Assembly: GCA_016927475.1 (NCBI GenBank)
Contig: JAFGMO010000095.1
Coordinates: 1 to 64,000, forward strand
DNA length: 64,000 nt
Direction of reading: 5' to 3'
DNA from: Candidatus Aminicenantota bacterium
GTDB taxonomy: Bacteria; Acidobacteriota; Aminicenantia; Aminicenantales; Aminicenantaceae
The position numbers were made by a program, and so were the translations under genes. Numbering within the stretch: position 1 is the first letter of the stretch; each line of letters starts with the position of its first letter. Below, in pieces: positions 16,384 through 25,389 of the stretch. Below the pieces are notes generated by a model. That model was not told the origin of the DNA, did not search any database, and saw only the letters and a list, made by a program, of their open reading frames with translations.

Positions 16384-17337
16384 CTATTTTCTCGCAGGGG
16401 AGGATTCCGCCTTTTGATAAGCCTTAATGATCTTTTGTACCAGGGGATGGCGTACGACATCTCTTTCATTGAAGTGAAGCACAAGAATACCCTTGATAGA
16501 CGATAAAATTTTTATGGCATGGATAACGCCTGATTTTTTGGGCTGGGGCAGATCAATCTGAGTGATGTCGGCGGTAATCACTGTCTTTGATCCGAAACCG
16601 GAACGGGTCAAGATCATTTTCATCTGCTCCCGGGTAGTGTTCTGGGCTTCATCCACAATGATAAACGAACTGTTCAGGGTTCGGCCCCGCATAAAAGCAA
16701 GGGGTGCGATCTCGATGGTTCCCCTTTCAATAAGACGGTTGGCCTGTTCGGAGTCGCAGAGGTCGAAGAGAGCATCGTAGAGGGGACGCAGATAGGGGTT
16801 GATCTTCTGAGTGATGTCCCCCGGAAGAAATCCCAATTTTTCACCGGCTTCGACGGCCGGCCGTGTTAAAACAATACGATTGACCACCTTATTCTGGAGG
16901 AAGGAAAGGGCCATGGCCATGGCCAGATAGGTTTTTCCTGTTCCGGCTGGGCCGATGCCGAAAACCAGGTCATACTTTTTGATGGCCTGGACATATTGGT
17001 TCTGGTTAAGACTTTTGGGAACCACTGATTTTCGAGAAAGACTCAGAACCTCAGCCGGGAAAAAATTTATCAGATGATCATTATTCCCGCCTTCAAAAAG
17101 GTCAAGGGCAATCTGCAGGTCTTCTTCCTTCAAATTCATGCCCTTATCTCCGAGTTCCGTGATTCTGTTGAAATAACCTTTTGCGAATTCCACCTTTTCC
17201 GGGCTGCCGTCCATGAAAAGACTGTCCCCCCGAATGGAAAGGGAAATGCCCAGACGTTTCTCCAGTTTCTTTAAGCTTTTATCCAAAACGCCGAAAAGCG
17301 CATTTTTCCTGAAATAGGGGTGTTCAATTTTCTCCAT
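16384..17337 (-). CDS. phoH: PhoH-family ATPase
   Basis: A 317-residue P-loop ATPase. It has an N-terminal KH-like segment (about 25-65), Walker A GPAGTGKT at 129-136, a LTRPAVEAGEKLGFLPGD segment typical of PhoH, and Walker B FIIVDEAQN near 223-231. PhoH/PhoL proteins are RNA-linked ATPases associated with YbeY. First gene of the operon, it has no obvious Shine-Dalgarno: the stretch before ATG 17337 is pyrimidine-rich. A promoter is recognisable about 45-70 bases upstream. Confidence 0.95.
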   Translation of the reverse strand: MEKIEHPYFRKNALFGVLDKSLKKLEKRLGISLSIRGDSLFMDGSPEKVEFAKGYFNRITELGDKGMNLKEEDLQIALDLFEGGNNDHLINFFPAEVLSLSRKSVVPKSLNQNQYVQAIKKYDLVFGIGPAGTGKTYLAMAMALSFLQNKVVNRIVLTRPAVEAGEKLGFLPGDITQKINPYLRPLYDALFDLCDSEQANRLIERGTIEIAPLAFMRGRTLNSSFIIVDEAQNTTREQMKMILTRSGFGSKTVITADITQIDLPQPKKSGVIHAIKILSSIKGILVLHFNERDVVRHPLVQKIIKAYQKAESSPARK

Positions 17338-17377
17338 ATCAGATAAAGAGGGAGGGTGGCTTTTTCATCGTTAATAA

Positions 17378-17408
17378 ATAATAAACACCATTGAATGGGC
17401 TTTGTCAA
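17378..17408 (-). promoter_or_regulatory. Probable promoter of phoH operon
   Basis: On the minus strand a perfect TTGACA (17408-17403) is followed by TTTATT after 17 bases, or TATTAT after 19 bases (17383-17378). It lies directly upstream of phoH. Confidence 0.5.
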
Positions 17409-17654
17409 GCAGACCGGAGCGTGAAGTTCCCCCAATTTTTTAAGTTTTCCTTTAAAAAGTCAGAGACATCACATATTGAGGGGTCCTTTCACGGCTCTTC
17501 CCCATCCTCGCTTCCGCTGCGGGTGGGGAGCCCCTTCGCCGCGCCACCCCTTTTGTTAAACCGTAAGATCCTTCACCTAGAAAAACTTCTGATAACGCAA
17601 AGAAAACTTAAAAAATTGTGACTGAGCACCAAGATGAAAGGGCGATTAAAGGTG

Positions 17655-17717
17655 CCCCAAAAATGGAATTTTCCACTTACTGTAATGGTTATAATAAACT
17701 TGATGCCATTTTTGGGG
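17655..17717. repeat. Perfect inverted repeat, 12-base arms
   Basis: CCCCAAAAATGG (17655-17666) and CCATTTTTGGGG (17706-17717) are perfectly complementary across a 39-base spacer. It could be a relic of a transposon end, a miniature element or an operator. No transposase lies nearby. Confidence 0.7.
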
Positions 17718-17814
17718 GGATCATATAGAATAGAGCTCTTTTGGGGGCGGATAGAATCCCTTTGAGCCGGTCCTGCTAGACGGTTTTTTCTCTATGAACC
17801 TGGAAATTTGAACC

Positions 17815-17843
17815 TTGAAAAAAAGGTTAAGCTAGTGTATAAA
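17815..17843 (+). promoter_or_regulatory. Sigma70-type promoter for the sulfate-activation block
   Basis: TTGAAA, a 17-base spacer and TATAAA form a near-consensus promoter 168 bases before the RHH gene and on the same strand as sat, the AlkP gene and cysC. The long leader may carry regulation, but I see no known riboswitch. Confidence 0.65.
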
Positions 17844-18011
17844 TTTGTTTTTACTAATTTATATTTTTTTTAAGATGGTTAAAAGATAAGAGTACTATTT
17901 AAAGGGAGCCGGAGGAAGATGTTTGGTCGAAAGGGTGGAAATTTTTGCCCAATGCTTGCAGCTTCCGTGTTCTTCCTATAGGATATTTATTGTGATAAAA
18001 AGGAGATAACG

Positions 18012-18227
18012 ATGGATAAAGAATTTACAACCGTCTCGATTCCTACGTCCTTATATAAAAAGATCGAAGAAAAGATCAAAGGAACGGAAATCGGATCCGT
18101 AGCCAGTTATATCACTAAAGTGCTGCGGGAAAGCCTATCTGCAGACCAGGCTTCCCAAGAGGCTTTCAGCAAGGAAGATGAAGAAAAGGTCAAGGAAAGG
18201 TTAAAAGCTCTTGGTTATATAGACTGA
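18012..18227 (+). CDS. Ribbon-helix-helix (CopG-like) small protein
   Basis: A 71-residue protein with a strong ribosome site (AAGGAG). Residues 5-45 fit a ribbon-helix-helix fold: the beta strand FTTVSIPTSLYKKIEE, then helices KGTEIGSVASYITKVLRES. The acidic C-terminal tail ends KVKERLKALGYID, a tail motif I also associate with AlkP/sulfatase-type enzymes. RHH proteins are dimeric DNA binders. As the first gene of the sulfate-activation block it could autoregulate the operon, but no target site is identified; an antitoxin role is less likely because no toxin gene follows. Confidence 0.75.
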   Translation: MDKEFTTVSIPTSLYKKIEEKIKGTEIGSVASYITKVLRESLSADQASQEAFSKEDEEKVKERLKALGYID

Positions 18228-18462
18228 AAAGATAGGACTTCGTGACCTGGAAGGATTTAAAGCATCTTTTATTGAGGATCATTTTAAGATCCCATATAAA
18301 TAAAATTTGAGTGAAAGGTGAAGAGAGAAGAAGGAGAGAAAGCATTCATATCACATCATATTTTATTATGAAAAAATCGCGAAAAGCAGACGTCGTTTCT
18401 TAGTTTCTGCTGATTGACTCTCCACATCACACTCAACACCCTTTCTCTCAAGAGGAGGAAAC

Positions 18463-19611
18463 ATGATTGCGCCTCATGGTGGAAAACTGATCGAACGATA
18501 TGTAGACGATGAGCGAAAAAAAGAAATTATTGAGAACAGGGGAGACCGGCCATCGTTGCAAATTCATCTGGATTTGGTCAGCGATGTCGAAAATATTACA
18601 ACGGGTGTTTTCAGTCCGCTCGAAGGTTTTTTAAGGGAAAGCGATTTTAAGAACGTTCTGAGCCAGATGCGGTTGGCCAACGATATCCCCTGGACGATTC
18701 CCATTGTTCTTGATGTGGATAAGGAAACAGCCGATTCTCTGGAAACCGGGCAGGAGATCGTTCTGCTTAATCCGGAAAATAAACCGGTTGCTCTTCTTCA
18801 TTTAGAGGAAAAATACACCTATGACCGCCAAAAAATGGCCGAGAAGGTGTTCGGGACCAAAGATACGGCCCACCCGGGAGTGGCCAAAGTTATGGCAATG
18901 AAGGATGTTTTGCTGGGAGGAAAAATCGATCTAATCGAAGCAACGCCGACTCCTTTCTACAAGTACAAGCTCAAACCGAAGGAGACCCGGATTTTATTCA
19001 AGGAAAAAGGCTGGAAAACGATTGTCGGGTTCCAAACGCGGAATACTCCCCACATCGGACATGAATACGTCCAGAAAACGGCCTTGACCTTCACCGACGG
19101 CATTTTTGTTAATCCCGTCATCGGCCGTAAAAAAAAGGGTGATTTTAAGGATGAAGTCATTCTTGCTTCTTATGAGGAATTAATAAAGAACTATTATCTC
19201 AAGCAGAGAGCGGTGATTTCCATTCTTCAAATGGAAATGCGCTATGCCGGCCCGCGGGAAGCCATTTTTCACGCCATCATTCGGAAAAATTTCGGCTGTA
19301 CCCATATCATCATCGGACGGGATCATGCCGGTGTCGGCGATTATTATTCTCCTTATGCCGCCCAGGATATTTTTGAGGAATTTCCCGACCTGGGTATTTC
19401 TCCCTTGTTTTTCAAATCCTTTTACTACTGCAAGAAGTGCCATTCCGTCGTCAACGAAAAAATCTGCCCTCACGGCAATGAGGAACATATCAACTTCAGC
19501 GGGACGAAGATCCGGCAGATGCTGATCGAGGGGAAAATACCTCCTCCGGAACTAATGAGACCTGAAGTAGCCAAGATAATCATCGGTTATCGAGATCCTT
19601 TCGTTGCTTAA
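18463..19611 (+). CDS. sat: Sulfate adenylyltransferase (ATP sulfurylase)
   Basis: A 382-residue homo-oligomeric ATP sulfurylase that makes adenosine 5'-phosphosulfate (APS) and pyrophosphate from sulfate and ATP. The catalytic QTRNTPHIGHE (the QxRNPxHxxH loop) and the GRDHAGVGDYYSPY motif are both clear. A C-x2-C...CPHG zinc-type knuckle lies near residue 325-340. AGAGGAGG sits just before ATG 18463. With the APS kinase downstream it would supply PAPS. No APS reductase, PAPS reductase or sulfite reductase is in the window, which favours sulfation over reductive use here. Confidence 0.97.
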   Translation: MIAPHGGKLIERYVDDERKKEIIENRGDRPSLQIHLDLVSDVENITTGVFSPLEGFLRESDFKNVLSQMRLANDIPWTIPIVLDVDKETADSLETGQEIVLLNPENKPVALLHLEEKYTYDRQKMAEKVFGTKDTAHPGVAKVMAMKDVLLGGKIDLIEATPTPFYKYKLKPKETRILFKEKGWKTIVGFQTRNTPHIGHEYVQKTALTFTDGIFVNPVIGRKKKGDFKDEVILASYEELIKNYYLKQRAVISILQMEMRYAGPREAIFHAIIRKNFGCTHIIIGRDHAGVGDYYSPYAAQDIFEEFPDLGISPLFFKSFYYCKKCHSVVNEKICPHGNEEHINFSGTKIRQMLIEGKIPPPELMRPEVAKIIIGYRDPFVA

Positions 19612-19630
19612 GGCAAAAGAAGGAAAAGCC

Positions 19631-21001
19631 GTGAAGAAAAAAGTATTGGTCATCGGGCTGGACTGCGCCACATCCCAGATTGTTTTTGACCAAAAAGAAA
19701 AACTTCCCGTTCTTGGAAAATTGATGGACGAGGGAATCTATGGAAAGATGCGAAGTTCCGACCCGCCGATCACTATTCCTGCCTGGATGGTGATGTGCAC
19801 CGGAAAGGACCCGGGTAAGCTGGGGCTTTACGGTTTCCGGCACCGGAAAGACTATTCCTACAAGGATATCTGGATCGCCACGTCATCTTCTATCAAGGAG
19901 AAGAAGGTTTGGGATATCATAGGGGAACACGGCGGGCAAAGCTGCCTGGTCAGCGTGCCGCCTTCGTATCCGCCTCCGCCGGTCAAGGGCAACCTCATTT
20001 CATGCTTTATCACTCCGGGAGATGAGAAGGAATATACCTATCCGGCTTCTCTGCGAGATGAGCTGGAGGAGAAATTCGGAACATATATTTTCGATGCTGT
20101 TTTCAGAACCGATCAAAAAGATGAGCTTCTCAAGCAGATCTATACCATGACCGCAAAAAGGTTTGAGGTGATGGATTATCTCATTCAGGAAAAACCCTGG
20201 GATTTTTTTATGTTCGTTGAGATCGGTGTCGACAGAATGCACCATGCTTTTTGGAAATATATGGACAGGGAGCACCATCTCTACGTCCCGGGAAACACGT
20301 ATGAAAACGCCATCATGGAATACTACCAGGACCTTGATGCCAAGCTGGAGAGGCTTCTTTCCCATGTTGATGACCAAACGGCTGTTCTTGTTGTCTCCGA
20401 CCATGGGGCCAAACGTATGAAGGGGGCCTTTTGTATCAATGAGTGGCTGATTGAGCAGGGATATCTTGTTCTCAAGGAAAAACCCTCTTCCCCCGTAAGC
20501 TTGGATAGGCTGGATGTAGACTGGTCCCGGACCAAAGCCTGGGGCTGGGGCGGATATTACGCCAGGATTTTTCTGAATATCGAAGGTAGAGAAGCCCAAG
20601 GAATCGTCAGTCCGTCCGATTATGAGAAGGAAAGGAATCTCCTGGCGGAAAAATTGGCCGCCGTAAAAGGCCCTGCCGGTGAATCCTGGAAGACAAAGAT
20701 CCTGAAACCCCAGGAATACTTTTCAGAAGCTGTAGGAGACTACCCGGACCTGATGATATATTTTGATGACCTTTTCTGGAGGTCAGCCGGGACCCTGGGG
20801 CACGGAACCAAATATCTCCTTGAGAACGATACGGGACCTGATGATGCCGTTCATGCCCAGGAGGGAATTTATATCCTTAAGGATGCCTCTATAAAAAAAG
20901 GTGGGCGGAAAGATGCCGATATCCTGGATATCGCTCCCACCATTCTATCGATTATGGATCTTCCCCTCCCGGACGGGATAAAGGGAAAATCTCTCATCTG
21001 A
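19631..21001 (+). CDS. AlkP-superfamily phosphodiesterase/nucleotide pyrophosphatase-like
   Basis: A 457-residue cytosolic enzyme of the alkaline-phosphatase superfamily. Metal-binding features are VLVIGLD near the start, the nucleophile region PPITIPAWMVMCTGKDP (Thr in a TIPAW context), and VSDHGAKRMKG. The GTG at 19631 with AAGGA upstream is a better start than TTG 19604, which overlaps sat. It lies between sat and cysC, so its substrate could be a nucleotide such as APS/PAPS or its by-product pAp, or a sulfated or phosphorylated glycan; none of these is shown by sequence. No signal peptide is seen. Confidence 0.85.
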   Translation: MKKKVLVIGLDCATSQIVFDQKEKLPVLGKLMDEGIYGKMRSSDPPITIPAWMVMCTGKDPGKLGLYGFRHRKDYSYKDIWIATSSSIKEKKVWDIIGEHGGQSCLVSVPPSYPPPPVKGNLISCFITPGDEKEYTYPASLRDELEEKFGTYIFDAVFRTDQKDELLKQIYTMTAKRFEVMDYLIQEKPWDFFMFVEIGVDRMHHAFWKYMDREHHLYVPGNTYENAIMEYYQDLDAKLERLLSHVDDQTAVLVVSDHGAKRMKGAFCINEWLIEQGYLVLKEKPSSPVSLDRLDVDWSRTKAWGWGGYYARIFLNIEGREAQGIVSPSDYEKERNLLAEKLAAVKGPAGESWKTKILKPQEYFSEAVGDYPDLMIYFDDLFWRSAGTLGHGTKYLLENDTGPDDAVHAQEGIYILKDASIKKGGRKDADILDIAPTILSIMDLPLPDGIKGKSLI

Positions 21002-21088
21002 AAGCCGGTCTTTTTTGATTTTTCAGCAGATTTTGATGAGAGAAAAATAGGTTTATGAATTGAAATCTTAGAAAAGGAGTTCATTAAA

Positions 21089-21634
21089 ATGTCTCAGGGA
21101 CCATCCTCTCTGCAGAAGGGATTCACGCTGTGGTTTACAGGCTTGCCCTGTTCCGGTAAATCGGCGGTCGCCGATCTTGTTGCGAAGATATTGAAAGAAA
21201 AACACTTGTATGTGGAAAGGCTTGACGGAGACATCGTCCGCCGGGATTTGACGCGGGACCTCGGTTTTTCCAAGGAGGACAGGGATGAAAACATCCGAAG
21301 GATCACTTTTGTGGCTAAGCTGCTGTCCCGGAACGGCGTGGCCGTTCTGACTTCTTTCGTTTCCCCCTACAGGGAAGCACGGGACCGGGCACGTCGTGAG
21401 ATAGAGAATTTCTATGAGGTTTATGTTAAATGTCCGGTGGAGGTTTGTATGGAAAGAGATGTCAAGGGGATGTATAAGAAGGCCCTCAACGGTGAAATCA
21501 AGGATTTTACCGGGGTTGACGATCCCTACGAAGAGCCGGAAAATCCCGAAATCGTTCTGGATACGGATGCGGAAACACTGGAAGAGAGCGCTCAAAAGGT
21601 AGTTGATAAATTACTTGAATTAGGGTATCTGTAA
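21089..21634 (+). CDS. cysC: Adenylylsulfate kinase (APS kinase)
   Basis: A 181-residue P-loop kinase that converts APS and ATP into PAPS. The Walker A loop GLPCSGKS is at residues 18-25, followed by LDGDIVRRDLTRDLGFSKED and the ENIRR and SFVSPYREARD segments diagnostic of the family. Upstream GAAAAGGAG gives a ribosome site. PAPS made here is the donor for the sulfotransferase at 29419-30438. Confidence 0.96.
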   Translation: MSQGPSSLQKGFTLWFTGLPCSGKSAVADLVAKILKEKHLYVERLDGDIVRRDLTRDLGFSKEDRDENIRRITFVAKLLSRNGVAVLTSFVSPYREARDRARREIENFYEVYVKCPVEVCMERDVKGMYKKALNGEIKDFTGVDDPYEEPENPEIVLDTDAETLEESAQKVVDKLLELGYL

Positions 21635-21672
21635 GAGATGTTTTTTTTAAGCAAGACGGCGGTTAGAGGTGT

Positions 21673-22617
21673 ATGCTTGATATGTCTGAATTTCTGGTGA
21701 CCGGAGGAGCCGGATTTATCGGTTCCCATCTGGTAGAAGAACTTGTCAAAAAAGGGCATAGTGTCCGTATTGTGGATAATCTGCTCACGGGAAAGCGGGA
21801 AAACATTGAACCATTTCAGGATCATGTCGAGTTCATCGAAGGTGATATCAGGGATTTTGATCTGTGCCGTAGAGCCGCCAAAGGGATAGAATATGTCCTT
21901 CACCAAGCGGCTCTGCCTTCTGTTCCGCGTTCACTGGAAGATCCAATTCTGACGAACTCCATAAACATAAGCGGGACGCTTAATCTTCTTATCGCAGCGC
22001 GGGATGCCGGAGTAGATAGATTTGTTTTTGCTTCTTCTTCGTCCGTCTATGGGGATGAACCGGGACTTCCCAAGAAGGAAGGAAAGGAAGGGGATCCTCT
22101 TTCTCCCTATGCCCTGAGTAAGATGACGGGAGAGAAGTACTGCGGGATTTTTTTTAAAGAGTTTGGATTTCCCACGGTATGCCTGCGGTATTTTAATATT
22201 TTCGGACCGCGCCAGGATCCTTTTTCACAATACGCCGCGGTCGTCCCCCTTTTCATAACCCGGACCCTCGAGCACAAGGGCATTGTTATTTACGGGGATG
22301 GGGAACAATCCCGTGATTTTACATTCGTCGGGAATGTCGTGGAAGCCAACATCCTTGCTTGTAAGGCTTCGATAGCGGCCGGCGGGATCTTTAACATCGC
22401 CTGTGGTGAAAGAACGACGGTCAATCATTTATCCGAAGAAATAGGGAATATTTTGAAGACCGACGTCAGACCAAAGTACGAGGAAGTCCGACCGGGAGAT
22501 ATCAGACATTCGTTTGCCGATATATCATTAGCCCAAAAAATGCTAAACTATGAACCGCTTATTTTATTAGAAGAAGGTTTGCGCCGGACCATCGATTGGT
22601 ACACGGAAAGGACTTGA
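21673..22617 (+). CDS. NAD-dependent sugar epimerase, WbpP-like (UDP-GlcNAc 4-epimerase type)
   Basis: A 314-residue extended short-chain dehydrogenase. It shows the Rossmann GGAGFIGSH near residue 11-19, SSSSVYGDEPGLPK, the catalytic Y-x3-K in SPYALSKM, and the NIFGPRQDP and DFTFVGNVVEAN segments typical of WbpP/GalE-type UDP-hexose 4-epimerases. Such enzymes interconvert UDP-GlcNAc and UDP-GalNAc or their uronic acids. It is followed after four bases by a WbpA-like dehydrogenase, so a UDP-HexNAcA product is plausible. An ATG at 21682 could also serve as start. Epimerase class is firm; the exact substrate is not. Confidence 0.88.
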   Translation: MLDMSEFLVTGGAGFIGSHLVEELVKKGHSVRIVDNLLTGKRENIEPFQDHVEFIEGDIRDFDLCRRAAKGIEYVLHQAALPSVPRSLEDPILTNSINISGTLNLLIAARDAGVDRFVFASSSSVYGDEPGLPKKEGKEGDPLSPYALSKMTGEKYCGIFFKEFGFPTVCLRYFNIFGPRQDPFSQYAAVVPLFITRTLEHKGIVIYGDGEQSRDFTFVGNVVEANILACKASIAAGGIFNIACGERTTVNHLSEEIGNILKTDVRPKYEEVRPGDIRHSFADISLAQKMLNYEPLILLEEGLRRTIDWYTERT

Positions 22618-22621
22618 AGAA

Positions 22622-23941
22622 ATGTTAGAGGAGACCCGCCAACTGATCAGCAAGATCAACAACAAAACCGCGATAATCGGAGTCATCGGGCTGGGATACG
22701 TCGGACTCCCTTTGGTTAAAACATTCCTGGAAAAGGGATTTTCCGTGAAGGGTTTTGATGTTGACAAGAAAAAAGTGGGCATGCTCAACAAGGGGAAAAG
22801 CTACATCAAGGATGTTCCCGAAGAAGAATTCAAACCTTTTGTCAAAAATAAAATGTTTACGGCCACAACAGAGTTCCCATCCCTTGGTGATGTCGATGTT
22901 ATTATCATCTGTGTTCCGACTCCCTTAGACGCCCACAAAAATCCCGATTTGTCCTATGTTCTCAACACGACGGAAGTTGTTGCCCGGAACCTTAGGAAGG
23001 GCCAGCTCATCATTTTGGAGAGCACGACCTATCCGGGGACCACGGATGAAGAGATGCTACCCATTCTGGAGAAAAGAAATATGAAGGCCGGAAAGGATTT
23101 TTTCCTGGCATATTCGCCGGAGCGGGAAAATCCCGGGGACATGGTTTTTACCACTTCTAAAATTCCCAAGGTCGTGGGAGGGATTACGCCCGAGTGCAGA
23201 AAAGCCGCTATCGCCCTCTACGACCAAATCGTTGTCAAAACCGTACCCGTATCATCGACACGGGTGGCCGAGGCGACAAAACTTCTGGAGAACATATTCC
23301 GTTCGGTCAATATTGCTTTGGTAAATGAGATGAAGATAATCTTCGACCGGATGGGAATAGATATCTGGGAAGTGATCTATGCCGCCTCCTCAAAACCTTT
23401 CGGATTCATGCCGTTTTATCCCGGACCCGGTTACGGCGGTCACTGCATTCCGGTCGATCCCTATTATCTGACCTACAAGGCCAAAGAAGTGGATTTTTCG
23501 ACAAAATTTATTGAATTGGCTGGAGAGATCAACACCACCATGCCCTATTATGTTGTTGACAAGACGGTGGAAGCCCTGAACAAAATGGGAAAATCCATCA
23601 AAGGAGCCAAGGTTCTCATCCTGGGCATTTCTTATAAGGAGAATATCGACGACCAGCGTGAATCGCCCTCATTCAAGATCATCAGTCTTTTACAGAAAAA
23701 AGGGGCCAGAGTATCCTATAACGATCCTTTTGCACCACGATTAGACGGCTACAGGGATTACCCGGGTTTGAAGCTACAATCGGTGGCCTTGAGCGAAAAA
23801 TCTCTCAAACAATTTGACGCCGTCATCATAGCAACGGCCCATTCGGATTATGATTTTGACTGGATCGTAAAGAACTCTTTTCTTGTTGTGGATACGCGCA
23901 ACAGCATCACAAAAAAACGCAAGAATGTCGTCAAAGCATAA
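22622..23941 (+). CDS. wbpA: UDP-N-acetylglucosamine 6-dehydrogenase, WbpA-like
   Basis: A 439-residue NAD-dependent nucleotide-sugar dehydrogenase that oxidises the C6 of a UDP-HexNAc to a uronate in two steps. The Rossmann motif GLGYVGLPL is near residue 24, YSPERENPGD and the catalytic Cys in GYGGHCIPVD are present, and the C-terminal UDP-binding domain includes SYKENIDDQRESPS. The SYIKDVPEEE segment favours the WbpA/WecC subgroup over UDP-glucose dehydrogenases. WbpB-WbpD and the 2-epimerase at 50-53 kb fit the later steps to UDP-ManNAc3NAcA. Confidence 0.88.
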   Translation: MLEETRQLISKINNKTAIIGVIGLGYVGLPLVKTFLEKGFSVKGFDVDKKKVGMLNKGKSYIKDVPEEEFKPFVKNKMFTATTEFPSLGDVDVIIICVPTPLDAHKNPDLSYVLNTTEVVARNLRKGQLIILESTTYPGTTDEEMLPILEKRNMKAGKDFFLAYSPERENPGDMVFTTSKIPKVVGGITPECRKAAIALYDQIVVKTVPVSSTRVAEATKLLENIFRSVNIALVNEMKIIFDRMGIDIWEVIYAASSKPFGFMPFYPGPGYGGHCIPVDPYYLTYKAKEVDFSTKFIELAGEINTTMPYYVVDKTVEALNKMGKSIKGAKVLILGISYKENIDDQRESPSFKIISLLQKKGARVSYNDPFAPRLDGYRDYPGLKLQSVALSEKSLKQFDAVIIATAHSDYDFDWIVKNSFLVVDTRNSITKKRKNVVKA

Positions 23942-23950
23942 CCGTGAAGG

Positions 23951-23987
23951 TTCCATTGACGATCCGTTTGTGGGTCGTGCCATGGAA
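23951..23987 (+). promoter_or_regulatory. Intergenic stem-loop before ugd
   Basis: TTCCAT...ACGATCC pairs with GGTCGT...ATGGAA to give a stem of about 12 pairs with a bulge and a 7-base loop. No T-tract follows, so it is not a classical terminator. It may be an mRNA-stability or attenuation element between the two dehydrogenase genes. Confidence 0.4.
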
Positions 23988-24045
23988 AGGTAAAGGATGA
24001 GGTTGGGTAGGCATTTGCGCCAACTTAGGACAAAAGGAGCATGAG

Positions 24046-25350
24046 ATGAAAATTTCCGTCATCGGTACGGGTTATGTTGGGCTTGTGACCGCCGTGGGAC
24101 TGGCGGACCTGGGGCACCAGGTCGTTGGAACCGATAAAATCAAGGATAAGATCGATAGGATTTCCCTGGGAGATGTGCCTATTTATGAACCGGGATTAGA
24201 TGCTCTCTTGAAAAAAAATCTAAAAAAAGGAAACCTGACATTCAGCCAAAACATGGATGACACCATACAGGCCGCCGAGGTGATTTTTGTCTGTGTCGGC
24301 ACGCCGCAAAAAGAGGACGGAAGCGCGGACATGTCACAGATTGAAGAGGTCTCGCGTATGATCGCCAAAAATCTGAACAGTTATAAGGTTGTTGTTGAAA
24401 AGAGTACGGTTCCGGTCAAAACATCCATGTGGATCAAACGAATCATATCCCTGTACCGAAAAACCGATGTGGATTTTGATGTCGCCTCCAATCCGGAATT
24501 TCTCAGAGAAGGATCGGCGGTCTCTGATTTTTTGAATCCGGACCGGATCATCATCGGTGTAGAGTCGGACCGGGCCCGGGATTTACTGGTTGAGATTTAT
24601 GGCTCCTTTAAGGATAGAATTCTCATCACCAATATCGACACGGCGGAGCTGATCAAGCATGCCTCTAATTCCTTTTTGGCCATGAAAATTTCCTACATCA
24701 ACATGATTTCCGACTTGTGTGAAAAAACAGAGGCGGATGTCGAGCTGGTGGCTGAAGGCATGGGGTTGGATAAACGTATAGGAAGGCAGTTTTTGAGGGC
24801 CGGCCTGGGGTATGGAGGTTCCTGTTTTCCTAAAGATATCAAGGCCTTGGCCCGCATCGGTGAGGAGCTGGGTGTGACTATGAGTCTGCTCAAAGAAGCG
24901 GATAAAATCAATGCGGCCCGAGTGGAGACTTTTATAAAGAAGCTGAAAAAATGTCTCTGGATCCTAAAAGATAAAACGATCGCTATGTTGGGGCTTTCTT
25001 TCAAACCCGAGACAGACGATATTCGGGAAGCACCCAGTATCAAGATCATTGCCAAGCTTCTGGAGGAAGGAGCCTTTCTTCGCCTTTATGACCCGAAAGC
25101 TTCGGAGAATATGAAGTCCGTTTTTCCGGAGAGCGAAAACAGGCTGATCTATGTTGATAATCCGTATCAGGCGGTGGGAAATGCCAACGCCCTGCTTTTT
25201 ATTACGGAATGGGATGAATTCAAAAACCTTGATTGGGAAACCATCAAAAAGAACATGGCAAATCCGATCATTATCGACGGACGGAACATATTTCTTCCGG
25301 AGGACGTGAGAAAACGAGGTTTTGAGTATTATTCCATCGGCCGTAGGTAA
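24046..25350 (+). CDS. ugd: UDP-glucose 6-dehydrogenase
   Basis: A 434-residue NAD-dependent enzyme that oxidises UDP-glucose to UDP-glucuronate. GTGYVGLVTA near residue 7, VVEKSTVPVKT, FLREGSAVSDF, the catalytic Cys in GYGGSCFPKD, and LGLSFKPETDDIREAPS are all signature segments. AAAGGAG precedes ATG 24046. It differs clearly from the WbpA-like gene just upstream, so the locus makes at least two uronic-acid donors. Confidence 0.95.
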   Translation: MKISVIGTGYVGLVTAVGLADLGHQVVGTDKIKDKIDRISLGDVPIYEPGLDALLKKNLKKGNLTFSQNMDDTIQAAEVIFVCVGTPQKEDGSADMSQIEEVSRMIAKNLNSYKVVVEKSTVPVKTSMWIKRIISLYRKTDVDFDVASNPEFLREGSAVSDFLNPDRIIIGVESDRARDLLVEIYGSFKDRILITNIDTAELIKHASNSFLAMKISYINMISDLCEKTEADVELVAEGMGLDKRIGRQFLRAGLGYGGSCFPKDIKALARIGEELGVTMSLLKEADKINAARVETFIKKLKKCLWILKDKTIAMLGLSFKPETDDIREAPSIKIIAKLLEEGAFLRLYDPKASENMKSVFPESENRLIYVDNPYQAVGNANALLFITEWDEFKNLDWETIKKNMANPIIIDGRNIFLPEDVRKRGFEYYSIGRR

Positions 25351-25389
25351 CCTTGCATCCGGAAAAATTCGTGCGGTAAGGATAATACA

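Larger units (their letters stand above)
17338..18011. other. Divergent intergenic region between phoH and sulfate-activation block
   Basis: 674 bases without a supported gene. It contains a phoH promoter (17378-17408), an imperfect GC-rich hairpin around 17497-17530 (CCCCATCC paired with GGGTGGGG), the 12-base inverted repeat at 17655-17717, and a near-consensus promoter at 17815-17843 reading right. A short frame at 17391-17621 carries no motif and is not called. Confidence 0.6.

Noticed and set aside
17391..17621. 76-codon frame upstream of phoH
   Set aside because: It crosses the phoH promoter and a GC-rich hairpin and has no protein features.
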